Shown here in pieces: positions 27,711 through 35,622 of a DNA stretch of 35,622 nt. Both the position numbers and the translations under genes were made by a program. The DNA is taken from the NCBI GenBank assembly GCA_002304425.1, contig NEUY01000006.1, forward strand, positions 1 to 35,622. The letters are read 5' to 3'. Position 1 is the stretch's first letter, and each line of letters starts with the position of its first letter. The notes beneath the pieces were generated by a model. It was not told where the DNA came from. It did not search any database and saw only the letters and a program-made list of their open reading frames with translations. The DNA is from Opitutia bacterium Tous-C10FEB. Its GTDB lineage: Bacteria; Verrucomicrobiota; Verrucomicrobiia; Opitutales; Opitutaceae.

Positions 27711-28766
27711 ATGATGGCCTCGCATCCCGCTATTCTTTTTCAACTCGGCGCCAGCCACCACACCGCCTCACTGGCGGTGCGCGAAAAACTGGCCCTAGAC
27801 GACGCGCGCGCGAGCGCCCTGGCCACCCGCGTTGGTCAGATCGCCGAGGTGAGTGAATTTGCCCTCGTGAACACGTGCAACCGCGTCGAGCTCTACGGCG
27901 TCGCGTCCAGTCCCGCCGCCTTTCCTGCTCTGCACGCCGCCTTAAGCGCCGTTACCGGCTGCACGACCGCTGAATTAGATTCGGCGGTTATCTTGCGCCA
28001 AAACCATGCGGCCATCGGGCACCTGTTCGCCGTCGCCGCCGGCCTCGATTCCCAAATTCTGGGGGAAACCGAAATTCTCGGCCAACTTAAGCAGGCCTAC
28101 GATACGGCGCTCGCGCACCATTGGACGGGACCCGTGCTCAATCGTGTTTTCCAAAAAACATTCCAAGCAGCTAAACACATCCGGACCAACACCGGCATCG
28201 GCGCCGGTCAAATCAGCATTGCGACCGTGGCCGTCGATTTGGCCGGCCGCATTTTTGGCGAACTCGCCCAGATAAAAATCTTGGTCGTAGGCGCCGGCGA
28301 CATCGGCCTCAAGACCGTGCAAGCTTTTCAGAGCCGCGGGGCCACCGCGATCACCGTGGCCAGTCGCACCCTCGCCAAAGCCGAAGAGGCCGCCGCCCAC
28401 GCGGGAGGCTGGGCTTTAAGCTTAGCGGATCTTCCCGCGGCCATCGCCGAGGCCGACATTATCGCCAGCTCCACCTCCTCCGCTGATTTTATTCTCACGC
28501 GCGAGCTAATCGAGGCCGGCATCAAACGGCGCCCCGCGCGGCCGCTCTTCCTGATCGATCTCGCGCTGCCGCGGGATGTCGATCCCGCGACGGCGGAATT
28601 AGCCAATGTTTTCCTCTATAATCTGGATGACCTCGCCGAGATCGCGGCGGAAAATTTAGCTCAACGCGAAGCTGAGGTCGCCAAATGTCAGGCTATTCTG
28701 GCTGACCGTACCGCCGCCCTCTGGCCGCAAGTAGCTCACTCACTGAACGCCCCGCACGCGTCCTAA
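27711..28766 (+). CDS. hemA: Glutamyl-tRNA reductase (short form)
   Basis: 351 aa; GASHHTASLAVREKLAL, LVNTCNRVELYG (catalytic Cys), GLDSQILGETEILGQLKQAY, GAGDIGLKTVQAF, LFLIDLALPRDVDP, NVFLYNLDDL. Confidence 0.93.
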   Translation: MMASHPAILFQLGASHHTASLAVREKLALDDARASALATRVGQIAEVSEFALVNTCNRVELYGVASSPAAFPALHAALSAVTGCTTAELDSAVILRQNHAAIGHLFAVAAGLDSQILGETEILGQLKQAYDTALAHHWTGPVLNRVFQKTFQAAKHIRTNTGIGAGQISIATVAVDLAGRIFGELAQIKILVVGAGDIGLKTVQAFQSRGATAITVASRTLAKAEEAAAHAGGWALSLADLPAAIAEADIIASSTSSADFILTRELIEAGIKRRPARPLFLIDLALPRDVDPATAELANVFLYNLDDLAEIAAENLAQREAEVAKCQAILADRTAALWPQVAHSLNAPHAS

Positions 28767-29927
28767 CGCGCTACCGGCCAACTGGCCAGCTAACCAAGCC
28801 GCGGCTGCTCCAGATTTTGAGCCCTGTAATATTTGCCGCAAACGCTCCGCTTGCGCTTGCGTCCGCTGCAGCCGCGCTGGCTGCTCTAAACTTGCCCGCA
28901 ACTCCGCCGCCAGAGCCGCGGGGGTCGCGGCCCCTTGAATAAATTCGGGATACATCGACTCCTTGAGCAACAGATTCGCGATGCCAATAAATTCTACCTT
29001 CACCAGCCAGCGACCCAATAGATAAGTCACTAGGTCGGTTTTATAAGTGATGGCCCCCGGAATTCCCGCCAAGGCGCAGTGCATCGACATCGTCCCACTG
29101 GCCGTCAAGACCGCGGCCGCCCCCACCGGCTCGGCTGATTTCCCGGTGCGAAGAAAGGTAATATTAGTCGGCAAGGGGGCCGCTTGCAGCGTTGCGAGAA
29201 TTTCTTCACTCGGATAAAGCACCACTGCCGGCCGGGTTGTCCCAGATTGACGATAAGCCTCCAGCAACAACGGGAAAATCCGGGCGACTACTTGTCGACG
29301 ACTCCCCGGTAATAATAAAACAGGCCCCATGGGGTCAAAGGCCACCGGAGCCAAATAATCGTCCGCGACGAAGGGATGGCCCACAAATTCAACCGGCAAC
29401 GCGGTGTCAGCATAACACGCCGGCTCAAAAGGGAAAATCGCCGCTAAGCTATCAAGTTGCTCCGCCATTTTAAACCGGCGACCGGCCCGGGAGGCCCAGA
29501 TTTGCGGACTGATATAATAAAGCGTCTTGGTGGGACCACCGGCCTTAGCCGAAAAACCGCGGGCAAATAAGCCCTGCGCGATCCGCAAATTGAGACCGGA
29601 TGAATCGACCAAACAAACGGCGCGGGGTCGCTGCACCCCGATCCAGCTTACCACTTCGGCGATCAAAGCACGGTAAAAAGAAAACTTAGCTAACACCGCC
29701 AACCCCATGGAGGATGACGCCGTCAGATCGTAGAGGAGTTGAGCTCCGGCCGCCGCGAGTTGAGGACCGCCCAAGGCACAAATCTGGAGCGTCGGGTGAG
29801 TCACCCGCAAAGCCTGCACCAGTCGCGCCGCGTGCTCATCGCCGGAATGTTCGCCGGCGACAATCAGCAGATCCACCGCACCTGAAGTGGGCAACGGCAA
29901 GCGCATCGAGGAGGGGGAATTGCTCAT
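28740..29927 (-). CDS. lpxB: Lipid-A-disaccharide synthase
   Basis: 395 aa; LIVAGEHSGDEHAARLVQAL, SSSMGLAVLAKF, YYISPQIWASRAGRRFKMAEQLDSLAAIFPFEP, VGHPF, LLPGSRRQVV. Confidence 0.92.
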   Translation of the reverse strand: MSNSPSSMRLPLPTSGAVDLLIVAGEHSGDEHAARLVQALRVTHPTLQICALGGPQLAAAGAQLLYDLTASSSMGLAVLAKFSFYRALIAEVVSWIGVQRPRAVCLVDSSGLNLRIAQGLFARGFSAKAGGPTKTLYYISPQIWASRAGRRFKMAEQLDSLAAIFPFEPACYADTALPVEFVGHPFVADDYLAPVAFDPMGPVLLLPGSRRQVVARIFPLLLEAYRQSGTTRPAVVLYPSEEILATLQAAPLPTNITFLRTGKSAEPVGAAAVLTASGTMSMHCALAGIPGAITYKTDLVTYLLGRWLVKVEFIGIANLLLKESMYPEFIQGAATPAALAAELRASLEQPARLQRTQAQAERLRQILQGSKSGAAAAWLAGQLAGSALGRVRGVQ

Positions 29928-30910
29928 CTTTGCGCCGCTCGCCGAATCTGCTCCGTAATCGTGATGGCAACTTCGAGCGCTGACTTACCGAGGGCACCAC
30001 CGACCTTAGGTTGCTTCGCTTCCTGCACGCTTTCGATAAAATGGGCTAACTCAATCGCCAGGGGCTCACCTTTCTCGATCGGAATTTCGTGGACCGGAAT
30101 CGAACTCGCGTCGCCCGCAGGCACGAGTCCGATTTTCATTTTCAAACCATAGGCAATGATATCGCTCTTTTTCACGAGGTGCCCTTTTTGGTTCATGAAA
30201 TCCAACGATAGATACGCGTTATCTTGAAAGACGCGGATCTCCCGATTTTTCTTCAGGCTCATTCGGCTCGCGCTGAGATTAGCCACGCAGCCATTTTCAA
30301 ATTCGATACGCGCGTTCGCGATATCTTCCGTCTTGGAGAGCACCGTAATGCCCACGCTATCGATCTTGCAAATCGGTGACTTCACCAAGGCTAGCACAAT
30401 CCCAATATCGTGAATCATGAGATCAAGCACGACGCCGACCTCCGTACCGCGCGGTTGATAAGGCGCCAGTCGCTCCGTGGTAATATATTGGGGATGCCCC
30501 GTGTGCTTTTCCAAATAACTCATCACCGGATTAAAGTGCTCGATGTGGCCAACCTGGACGAGACAGCGATGCTCCCGCGCCGCGGCGAGGACCTGCTCCG
30601 CTTCGGCCAGATTAGCGCATAAGGGTTTTTCGATGAGCAAATGACAGCCTTGCGCCAGTAACGGCAGGGCCACCGGCGCGTGCTGATCCGTCGGGACGAC
30701 GACGCTGATGGCATCGCACGCCTCACCTAATTCCGCAATCGTCGCAAAGCGGCGGCAATTATATTTCGCACAAATCTCGGCCGCGCGCGCATCGCTCACC
30801 TCAAAAATACCGGTCAGCTCCGCTGCCGGCAAGGTCGCATAGATCCTCGCATGATGCTGGCCGAGCGAGCCCACGCCCGCGACGCCGCACTTGATCTTCG
30901 GTTTAGCCAT
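29924..30910 (-). CDS. Gfo/Idh/MocA family oxidoreductase
   Basis: 328 aa; CGVAGVGSLGQHHARIYATLP, HLLIEKPLCANLAEAEQVL, VQVGHIEHFNPVM, RGTEVGVVLDLMIHDIGIVL. 4-nt overlap with lpxB. Confidence 0.9.
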   Translation of the reverse strand: MAKPKIKCGVAGVGSLGQHHARIYATLPAAELTGIFEVSDARAAEICAKYNCRRFATIAELGEACDAISVVVPTDQHAPVALPLLAQGCHLLIEKPLCANLAEAEQVLAAAREHRCLVQVGHIEHFNPVMSYLEKHTGHPQYITTERLAPYQPRGTEVGVVLDLMIHDIGIVLALVKSPICKIDSVGITVLSKTEDIANARIEFENGCVANLSASRMSLKKNREIRVFQDNAYLSLDFMNQKGHLVKKSDIIAYGLKMKIGLVPAGDASSIPVHEIPIEKGEPLAIELAHFIESVQEAKQPKVGGALGKSALEVAITITEQIRRAAQR

Positions 30911-31130
30911 GCGCGCATGCTCAATTCGTCTGCCCCATGAGGCAACAGCGATGTTGGTCCCTCGATCCCGCAGCTACCATCCGGCCGCGCGACGGAGGCG
31001 GTCGGACGACTCGCTCGCTAAAATTTGCCCGCGCTCAGAGCACTCCTTGAAGATTTTGATTCTATGAATACTAAATAGGTCTAGTATGTTGCTCAACGGC
31101 TTCCGCGAATTCCCTCTTCGAAATACCCCT

Positions 31131-32357
31131 ATGCGTCTCGCTACCCTTTTGCTCGCCCTGTTTAGCACCTCATCCACTCAGGCGAGTCCAGTCCCTTATC
31201 AAACAGCTGACGCCCTCGGGGGTCTCACCTTTAATCAACCGCTCGGGCTCGCCGAAATCCCTGAGCAAAGTGATCGCCTCTTGGTCTTAGAAAAAAATGG
31301 TACCGTCCAACTCGTCACTGGCCTCCGCGCAAACCAGCCGCGCAAACAACTTTTTTTCGACCTCACCCAGCCCCGCGACGGCAAGTTTGAGAACGGCGGG
31401 GAGTGCGGCCTGCTCGGCCTCGCGGTGCACCCGCGCTTTGCCGAGAATCACCAAATTTATGTGTATTATAGTCTGAAAATTGCGGGCAAATTACACCAAC
31501 GGCTGGCTCGATTTAAAGTTACCCCGACAGACCTTGGGCAGGTTGATGTCGCCAGCGAGCAACCGCTCATCACGCAACTTGATCCGGCGGGTAACCACAA
31601 CGGCGGCGACGTGCATTTTGGTCCGGACGGTTATCTTTATTTTTCCTGCGGAGACGGCGGAGCGGGCGGCGACGCTTTTGATCATGGCGGGCACATCGAC
31701 AAAGGATTTTTCGCGGCGATCTTCCGCATTGATGTCGATCGTCAGCCGGGCAACCTCCGCCCCAACAACGATCCGGCCGTGCACTTAGATGCCCAAGGTG
31801 AAGCTTTTTACGCGGTGCCGGCCGACAATCCTTTCATCGGAACGCGGGCGCATCGCGGCAAGCCCGTCGATCCGCTTAAATTACGGACCGAGACTTGGGC
31901 GACGGGCCTGCGGAACGCTTGGCGCTTCTCCTATGATGCGCCCAGTCTCACTTGGATGACAGGCGATGTCGGCCAAAACCTGATCGAAGAGATCAATATC
32001 CTCAAACCCGGCCAAGATTACGGCTGGCCCCTGCGCGAGGGTAAACAGGCCTTTGGGAAAGCCCAGCCCCGCGCGGGACTGGCTGAGCCCATCGCAGATT
32101 ATGACCACAAATTAGGGGCCTCGGTGACCGGCGGTATAATCTACCGCGGGCCAGCCTTGCCCGAACTCAGCGGCACCTATATTTTTGCTGACTTCGCCAG
32201 CGGGCGCATCTTCGCGCTCCCGCCGAAGTCGGCCGGTCGCTTCACCGAGATCGCTAAAGAGTCTAGCGCAGTGGTTAGCTTCGGCCGAAATCCTGCCGAC
32301 GGTGAATTGCTTTTTTGCAATCTTGTGTCGGGCAAAGTGCGCCGACTAACGCGGTAA
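31131..32357 (+). CDS. Secreted PQQ-dependent sugar dehydrogenase (glucose/sorbosone dehydrogenase family)
   Basis: Signal peptide MRLATLLLALFSTSSTQA; GGECGLLGLAVHPRFAENHQIYVYYS, GNHNGGDVHFGPDGYLYFSCGDGG, TWATGLRNAWRFSYD, VGQNLIEEINIL, GQDYGWPLREG. Confidence 0.9.
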   Translation: MRLATLLLALFSTSSTQASPVPYQTADALGGLTFNQPLGLAEIPEQSDRLLVLEKNGTVQLVTGLRANQPRKQLFFDLTQPRDGKFENGGECGLLGLAVHPRFAENHQIYVYYSLKIAGKLHQRLARFKVTPTDLGQVDVASEQPLITQLDPAGNHNGGDVHFGPDGYLYFSCGDGGAGGDAFDHGGHIDKGFFAAIFRIDVDRQPGNLRPNNDPAVHLDAQGEAFYAVPADNPFIGTRAHRGKPVDPLKLRTETWATGLRNAWRFSYDAPSLTWMTGDVGQNLIEEINILKPGQDYGWPLREGKQAFGKAQPRAGLAEPIADYDHKLGASVTGGIIYRGPALPELSGTYIFADFASGRIFALPPKSAGRFTEIAKESSAVVSFGRNPADGELLFCNLVSGKVRRLTR

Positions 32358-32431
32358 ATTATGCGGGCCAGCCAGCGCCGAAAATCTTGCCAAAATCCAA
32401 CCAAGGGCTCTGCTCTCAGCCTTTTTCACCT

Positions 32432-34588
32432 ATGAAAACCACTGACCACCGTTGCTTATCCCTGCTCGTCTTATCTTTTATCATCACCTTGGCGCGACCC
32501 CTTAATCTTCCCGCCGCCGTTCCTGCCTCCGCCATGACCGATAACCCGCTCCTCACCGAAAGCCCGCTTCCCTTCCATTATCCGCAATTTGATAAAATAA
32601 AAAACGAACACTTCGCTCCCGGCTTTACCCTAGGCATGGCGGCCCACCTAGAAGAAATTGCCCGCATTGCCGATAATCCCTCGGCCCCGACCTTTGAAAA
32701 TACCATCGTGGCGCTGGAGCGGGCGGGCGAGCTGCTCTCCCGCGTCAGCACCATCTTTGGGAGCCTCGCGAGCTGCAACACCAACCCTGAGCTACAGAAA
32801 CTGCAACGGACGCTTTCCCCGCAATTGTCGGCTCACTCGGACGCTATTCGTCTTAATCCCGTTCTCTTTGCGCGCATCGAAACGCTTTACACGGCCCGGG
32901 AAACTCTCGGCCTAGATGCCGAATCCCAGCGCGTACTTTGGCGCTACTACAAAGATTTTGTTCGCGCCGGCGCCAAACTGGCTCCCGCTGATCAAGAGAA
33001 ATTAAAAGCACTCAACCGTCAGCTGGCGACGCTCCAAACCAACTTTACCCAAAACACCTTAAAGGAAGTAGCTGCTTCCGCCGTGTGGATCGACACGCGG
33101 GAGGAACTGGGAGGATTTTCCGAAGCAGAAATTACTGCCGCGGCGGCCGCCGCTAAGGCGGAAGGGCACGACGGTAAATATAAAATCCGCCTTCAGAATA
33201 CGACCGGACAACCCCCGCTCACGTCGCTCACGAATCACGCGACCCGCGCTAAAGTCATGGCCGCCTCACTCGCCCGCGGCAGTCGGGGCGGTGAATTTGA
33301 TAATCGGGCCATCGTCGCAGCCCTTGCCCAAAAACGCGCCGAGCGCGCCCGCCTCCTCGGCTACCCCACTTATGCGGCCTTTTCGCTCGAAGAGCAGACC
33401 GCTGGGTCAGTCGACGTCGTCAATAAATTGCTCGCCCAACTCGGACCACCCGCCGTGGCCAACGCGCGCCGCGAAGCCGCCGACATGCAAGCCATCATTG
33501 ATCAAGAAAAGGGCGGCTTCACCCTCGGCGCCGCCGATTGGCAATATTACGCGGAGAAAGTTCGCCAGACGAAATATGATTTCGACGAGAGCCAACTCAA
33601 ACCGTACTTCGAGCTAAACCGTGTCCTGCTCGACGGCGTTTTCTTTGCCGCCGGCCAGCTCTACGGCCTCACCTTTAAGGAACGTCACGATCTGCCGGTC
33701 TACGAACCGACGGTCCGCGTGTTCGATGTTTTCGAAGCCGATGGCACCCAACTCGCCATCTTCATTGCCGATTTATACGCCCGCTCCAATAAAAATGGCG
33801 GCGCTTGGATGAATGCCTACGTATCGCAAAATGGCTTACGCGGCCGGCAGCCCGTGATTGCGAACCACCTCAATCTCACCCAGCCGCCCGCTGGCGAACC
33901 GATGCTGTTGACGCACGACGAAGTCCGGACCGCTTTTCATGAATTTGGCCACGCGCTGCACGGCATGTTTTCCCAGGTCAAATATCCACGCTTTGCTGGC
34001 ACCAGCGTGCCACGGGATTTCGTCGAATACCCCTCCCAAATAAATGAAATGTGGGCCGCTTGGCCATCGATCTTAGCGAACTATGCCAAGCACTACCAGA
34101 CGGGGGCGGCGATTCCATCCGAGCTGCTGGCGAAAGTAGAGGCGACGAATAAATTTAACCAAGGTTTTGCCACCACGGAATTAGTCGCGGCCAATCTGAT
34201 TGACCAAGCTTGGCATCAACTCAGCGCCACCGATAAGATTGAGGCGGACGACGTCCTCGCCTTCGAGCGCGCCGTGCTAAAAAAGGCCGGCCTGGATTTT
34301 GCGCCCGTACCGCCGCGCTACCGCAGCACCTATTTCTCTCATAGCTTTGGGGGCGGCTACTCGGCGGGTTATTATTCTTATTTTTGGAGCGAGGTGCTCG
34401 ACGCCACGAGCGTTAACTGGATCAAGACCCATGGCGGCCTCACCCGCGCCAACGGCGATCGCCTTCGGCAGAAGCTGCTGTCTCGTGGCGGCAGCGAAGA
34501 CGCCATGAAGCTGTTCCGCGACTTTACCGGGGGCGATCCCGACATCGCGCCGTTCCTCGAGCGCCGCGGGCTCGACGGTGTTAAATAA
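32432..34588 (+). CDS. M3 family metallopeptidase (oligopeptidase A/Dcp-like), predicted exported
   Basis: 719 aa from ATG 32432, with N-terminal hydrophobic signal (CLSLLVLSFIITLARPLNLPAAVPASA) and zinc site FHEFGHALHGMFS. Confidence 0.93.
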   Translation: MKTTDHRCLSLLVLSFIITLARPLNLPAAVPASAMTDNPLLTESPLPFHYPQFDKIKNEHFAPGFTLGMAAHLEEIARIADNPSAPTFENTIVALERAGELLSRVSTIFGSLASCNTNPELQKLQRTLSPQLSAHSDAIRLNPVLFARIETLYTARETLGLDAESQRVLWRYYKDFVRAGAKLAPADQEKLKALNRQLATLQTNFTQNTLKEVAASAVWIDTREELGGFSEAEITAAAAAAKAEGHDGKYKIRLQNTTGQPPLTSLTNHATRAKVMAASLARGSRGGEFDNRAIVAALAQKRAERARLLGYPTYAAFSLEEQTAGSVDVVNKLLAQLGPPAVANARREAADMQAIIDQEKGGFTLGAADWQYYAEKVRQTKYDFDESQLKPYFELNRVLLDGVFFAAGQLYGLTFKERHDLPVYEPTVRVFDVFEADGTQLAIFIADLYARSNKNGGAWMNAYVSQNGLRGRQPVIANHLNLTQPPAGEPMLLTHDEVRTAFHEFGHALHGMFSQVKYPRFAGTSVPRDFVEYPSQINEMWAAWPSILANYAKHYQTGAAIPSELLAKVEATNKFNQGFATTELVAANLIDQAWHQLSATDKIEADDVLAFERAVLKKAGLDFAPVPPRYRSTYFSHSFGGGYSAGYYSYFWSEVLDATSVNWIKTHGGLTRANGDRLRQKLLSRGGSEDAMKLFRDFTGGDPDIAPFLERRGLDGVK

Positions 34589-34621
34589 TCACCACCCGCC
34601 GCGGCAGCTTAAAGCAACGGC

Positions 34622-35137
34622 TTAGAGCCGCCAATGGCCCCGGATATAAACGTGGCCCCGCGCACGGCGCTCCCAGCGCGGCGCCACATAGTGATGATAA
34701 CGTGGCGGGGGAATTTCCCAGCGTCCGTCCACCCAGTAATACCCCCGGCCGTCAAATTCCCAGTGGCCTTCGATCCACAGCGCGGTCGGCGCAGGACGCT
34801 GATAGACGACTACCTGCCGCTGTGGCGGCGGCGGCAGAGGTGGCGACTCGGCGATGATCTGCGTGGTCGCAGCCTGCTCGGAGCCATAGATGGTGCCATT
34901 TCTGTGGTCGGTCTGATTTCCGATCGTCCCACCCAAAATGGATCCCACCGCCGCGCCCATCAAAGCCCCTTGGCCCCCTTTGCCGTTGCCAGAATTATTG
35001 CCGATAATAGCTCCCGCTATGGCGCCCAAGACGCCGCCCGCCACCGCGCCCTCTTGAGTGCTCGGACCTGTACCGACGCAGCCCACGACCAGCAAGGACC
35101 AGCTCAGAGGAAAGATTAAGATGATTTTGGTTTTCAT
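34622..35137 (-). CDS. Glycine-zipper lipoprotein with C-terminal YXWXGXW-like repeats
   Basis: 171 aa; lipobox LLVVGC, glycine-zipper GGVLGAIAGAIIGNNSGNGKGGQGALMGAAVGSILGG, C-terminal EGHWEFDGRGYYWVDGRWEIPPPRYHHYVAPRWERR..YIRGHWRL. Confidence 0.82.
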   Translation of the reverse strand: MKTKIILIFPLSWSLLVVGCVGTGPSTQEGAVAGGVLGAIAGAIIGNNSGNGKGGQGALMGAAVGSILGGTIGNQTDHRNGTIYGSEQAATTQIIAESPPLPPPPQRQVVVYQRPAPTALWIEGHWEFDGRGYYWVDGRWEIPPPRYHHYVAPRWERRARGHVYIRGHWRL

Positions 35138-35347
35138 AGTAGGATAATAAAAAGGGGTAATAGCTCAGACCAACAAATACGAAGCTAGTTCCTCGGGGCA
35201 AGTTAAGTGCACCACGAGAGTTGCTCCGTGCATTACCGGATAACTAATATTGTCCTTAAGACCAGCTTGCAGCGCACAAAACTAAAACGATCAGCCGCCA
35301 CCGAGCTTTCTGGTTGTCGATCAAGGCGGCGGCGGCACAGTCACCCC

Positions 35348-35622
35348 ATGGTTATCGACACCGCCGACCTGCTCGCGCGTTTTTTGCGTTACGTCCAAAT
35401 CGACACGCGCAGCGATGAGCAATCGCCCACTACCCCGAGCACTCCCGGGCAATGGGACCTGCTCCGCCTGCTTCAGCAAGAGCTGCTCGCCATTGGGTTA
35501 ACCGACGTGCTGCTCACAGAACACGGGTACGTGCTCGCAACGCTTCCCGCTACTGCGCAAAAAAAAATCCCCACGATCGCTTGGTTTGCGCACGTCGACA
35601 CGGCGACTAATTTGCCGAGTGC
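35348..35622 (+). CDS. pepT: Peptidase T (tripeptide aminopeptidase, M20 family), N-terminal fragment cut by the window end
   Basis: Open from ATG 35348 to the end: MVIDTADLLARFLRYVQIDTRSDEQSPTTPSTPGQWDLLRLLQQELLAIGLTDVLLTEHGYVLATLPA...KKIPTIAWFAHVDTA. Confidence 0.82.
   Translation, partial: MVIDTADLLARFLRYVQIDTRSDEQSPTTPSTPGQWDLLRLLQQELLAIGLTDVLLTEHGYVLATLPATAQKKIPTIAWFAHVDTATNLPS

Noticed and set aside
35208-35232. TGCAC...GTGCA hairpin between the glycine-zipper gene and pepT
   Set aside because: Small stem with an internal loop; could be chance, with no supporting context.
1-35622. Search for tRNA/rRNA genes, CRISPR arrays, insertion sequences, phage or toxin-antitoxin/defence genes
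   Set aside because: No T-loop-like motifs outside coding sequence, no regularly spaced repeats, no transposase/integrase domains and no recognised defence proteins were seen by eye; short or divergent elements could still be missed without tools.

Overview
This 35.6 kb window looks like ordinary, densely packed, GC-rich bacterial chromosome. The gene repertoire suggests a Verrucomicrobia/Opitutae-like, LPS-bearing bacterium, but that placement is an inference from gene content only. From left to right it contains: (i) a caa3-type cytochrome c oxidase locus (ctaB 3' end, DUF420/CtaM-like, ctaC-ctaD-ctaE-ctaF, ctaG) with an inward-facing azurin/auracyanin-like cupredoxin lipoprotein gene; (ii) cysK divergent from an SLC13/RCK_C permease; (iii) a PhnP-like MBL hydrolase; (iv) DNA maintenance genes (ligA, a VF530-type gene, rnhB, rnhC, mutY, dnaE) interspersed with an orphan PAS histidine kinase, a NanA/DapA-type lyase, a TIM-barrel isomerase and rpsU; (v) an RsmB-like methyltransferase, a SAM methyltransferase, ccsA-hemA, and lpxB with a coupled Gfo/Idh oxidoreductase; (vi) a PQQ-type sugar dehydrogenase, a secreted M3 peptidase, a glycine-zipper lipoprotein and the 5' end of pepT. 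I saw no tRNA, rRNA, CRISPR array, transposase or prophage genes. I did not find a clearly new multi-gene system. The points most worth checking are the cupredoxin inside the caa3 locus, a signal-like N-terminal extension on LigA, the adjacent rnhB/rnhC pair coupled to an orphan kinase, a short HemA lacking most of its dimerisation domain, a near-absence of Shine-Dalgarno motifs with an anti-SD-like sequence in the rpsU leader, and the cysK/permease divergent control region.
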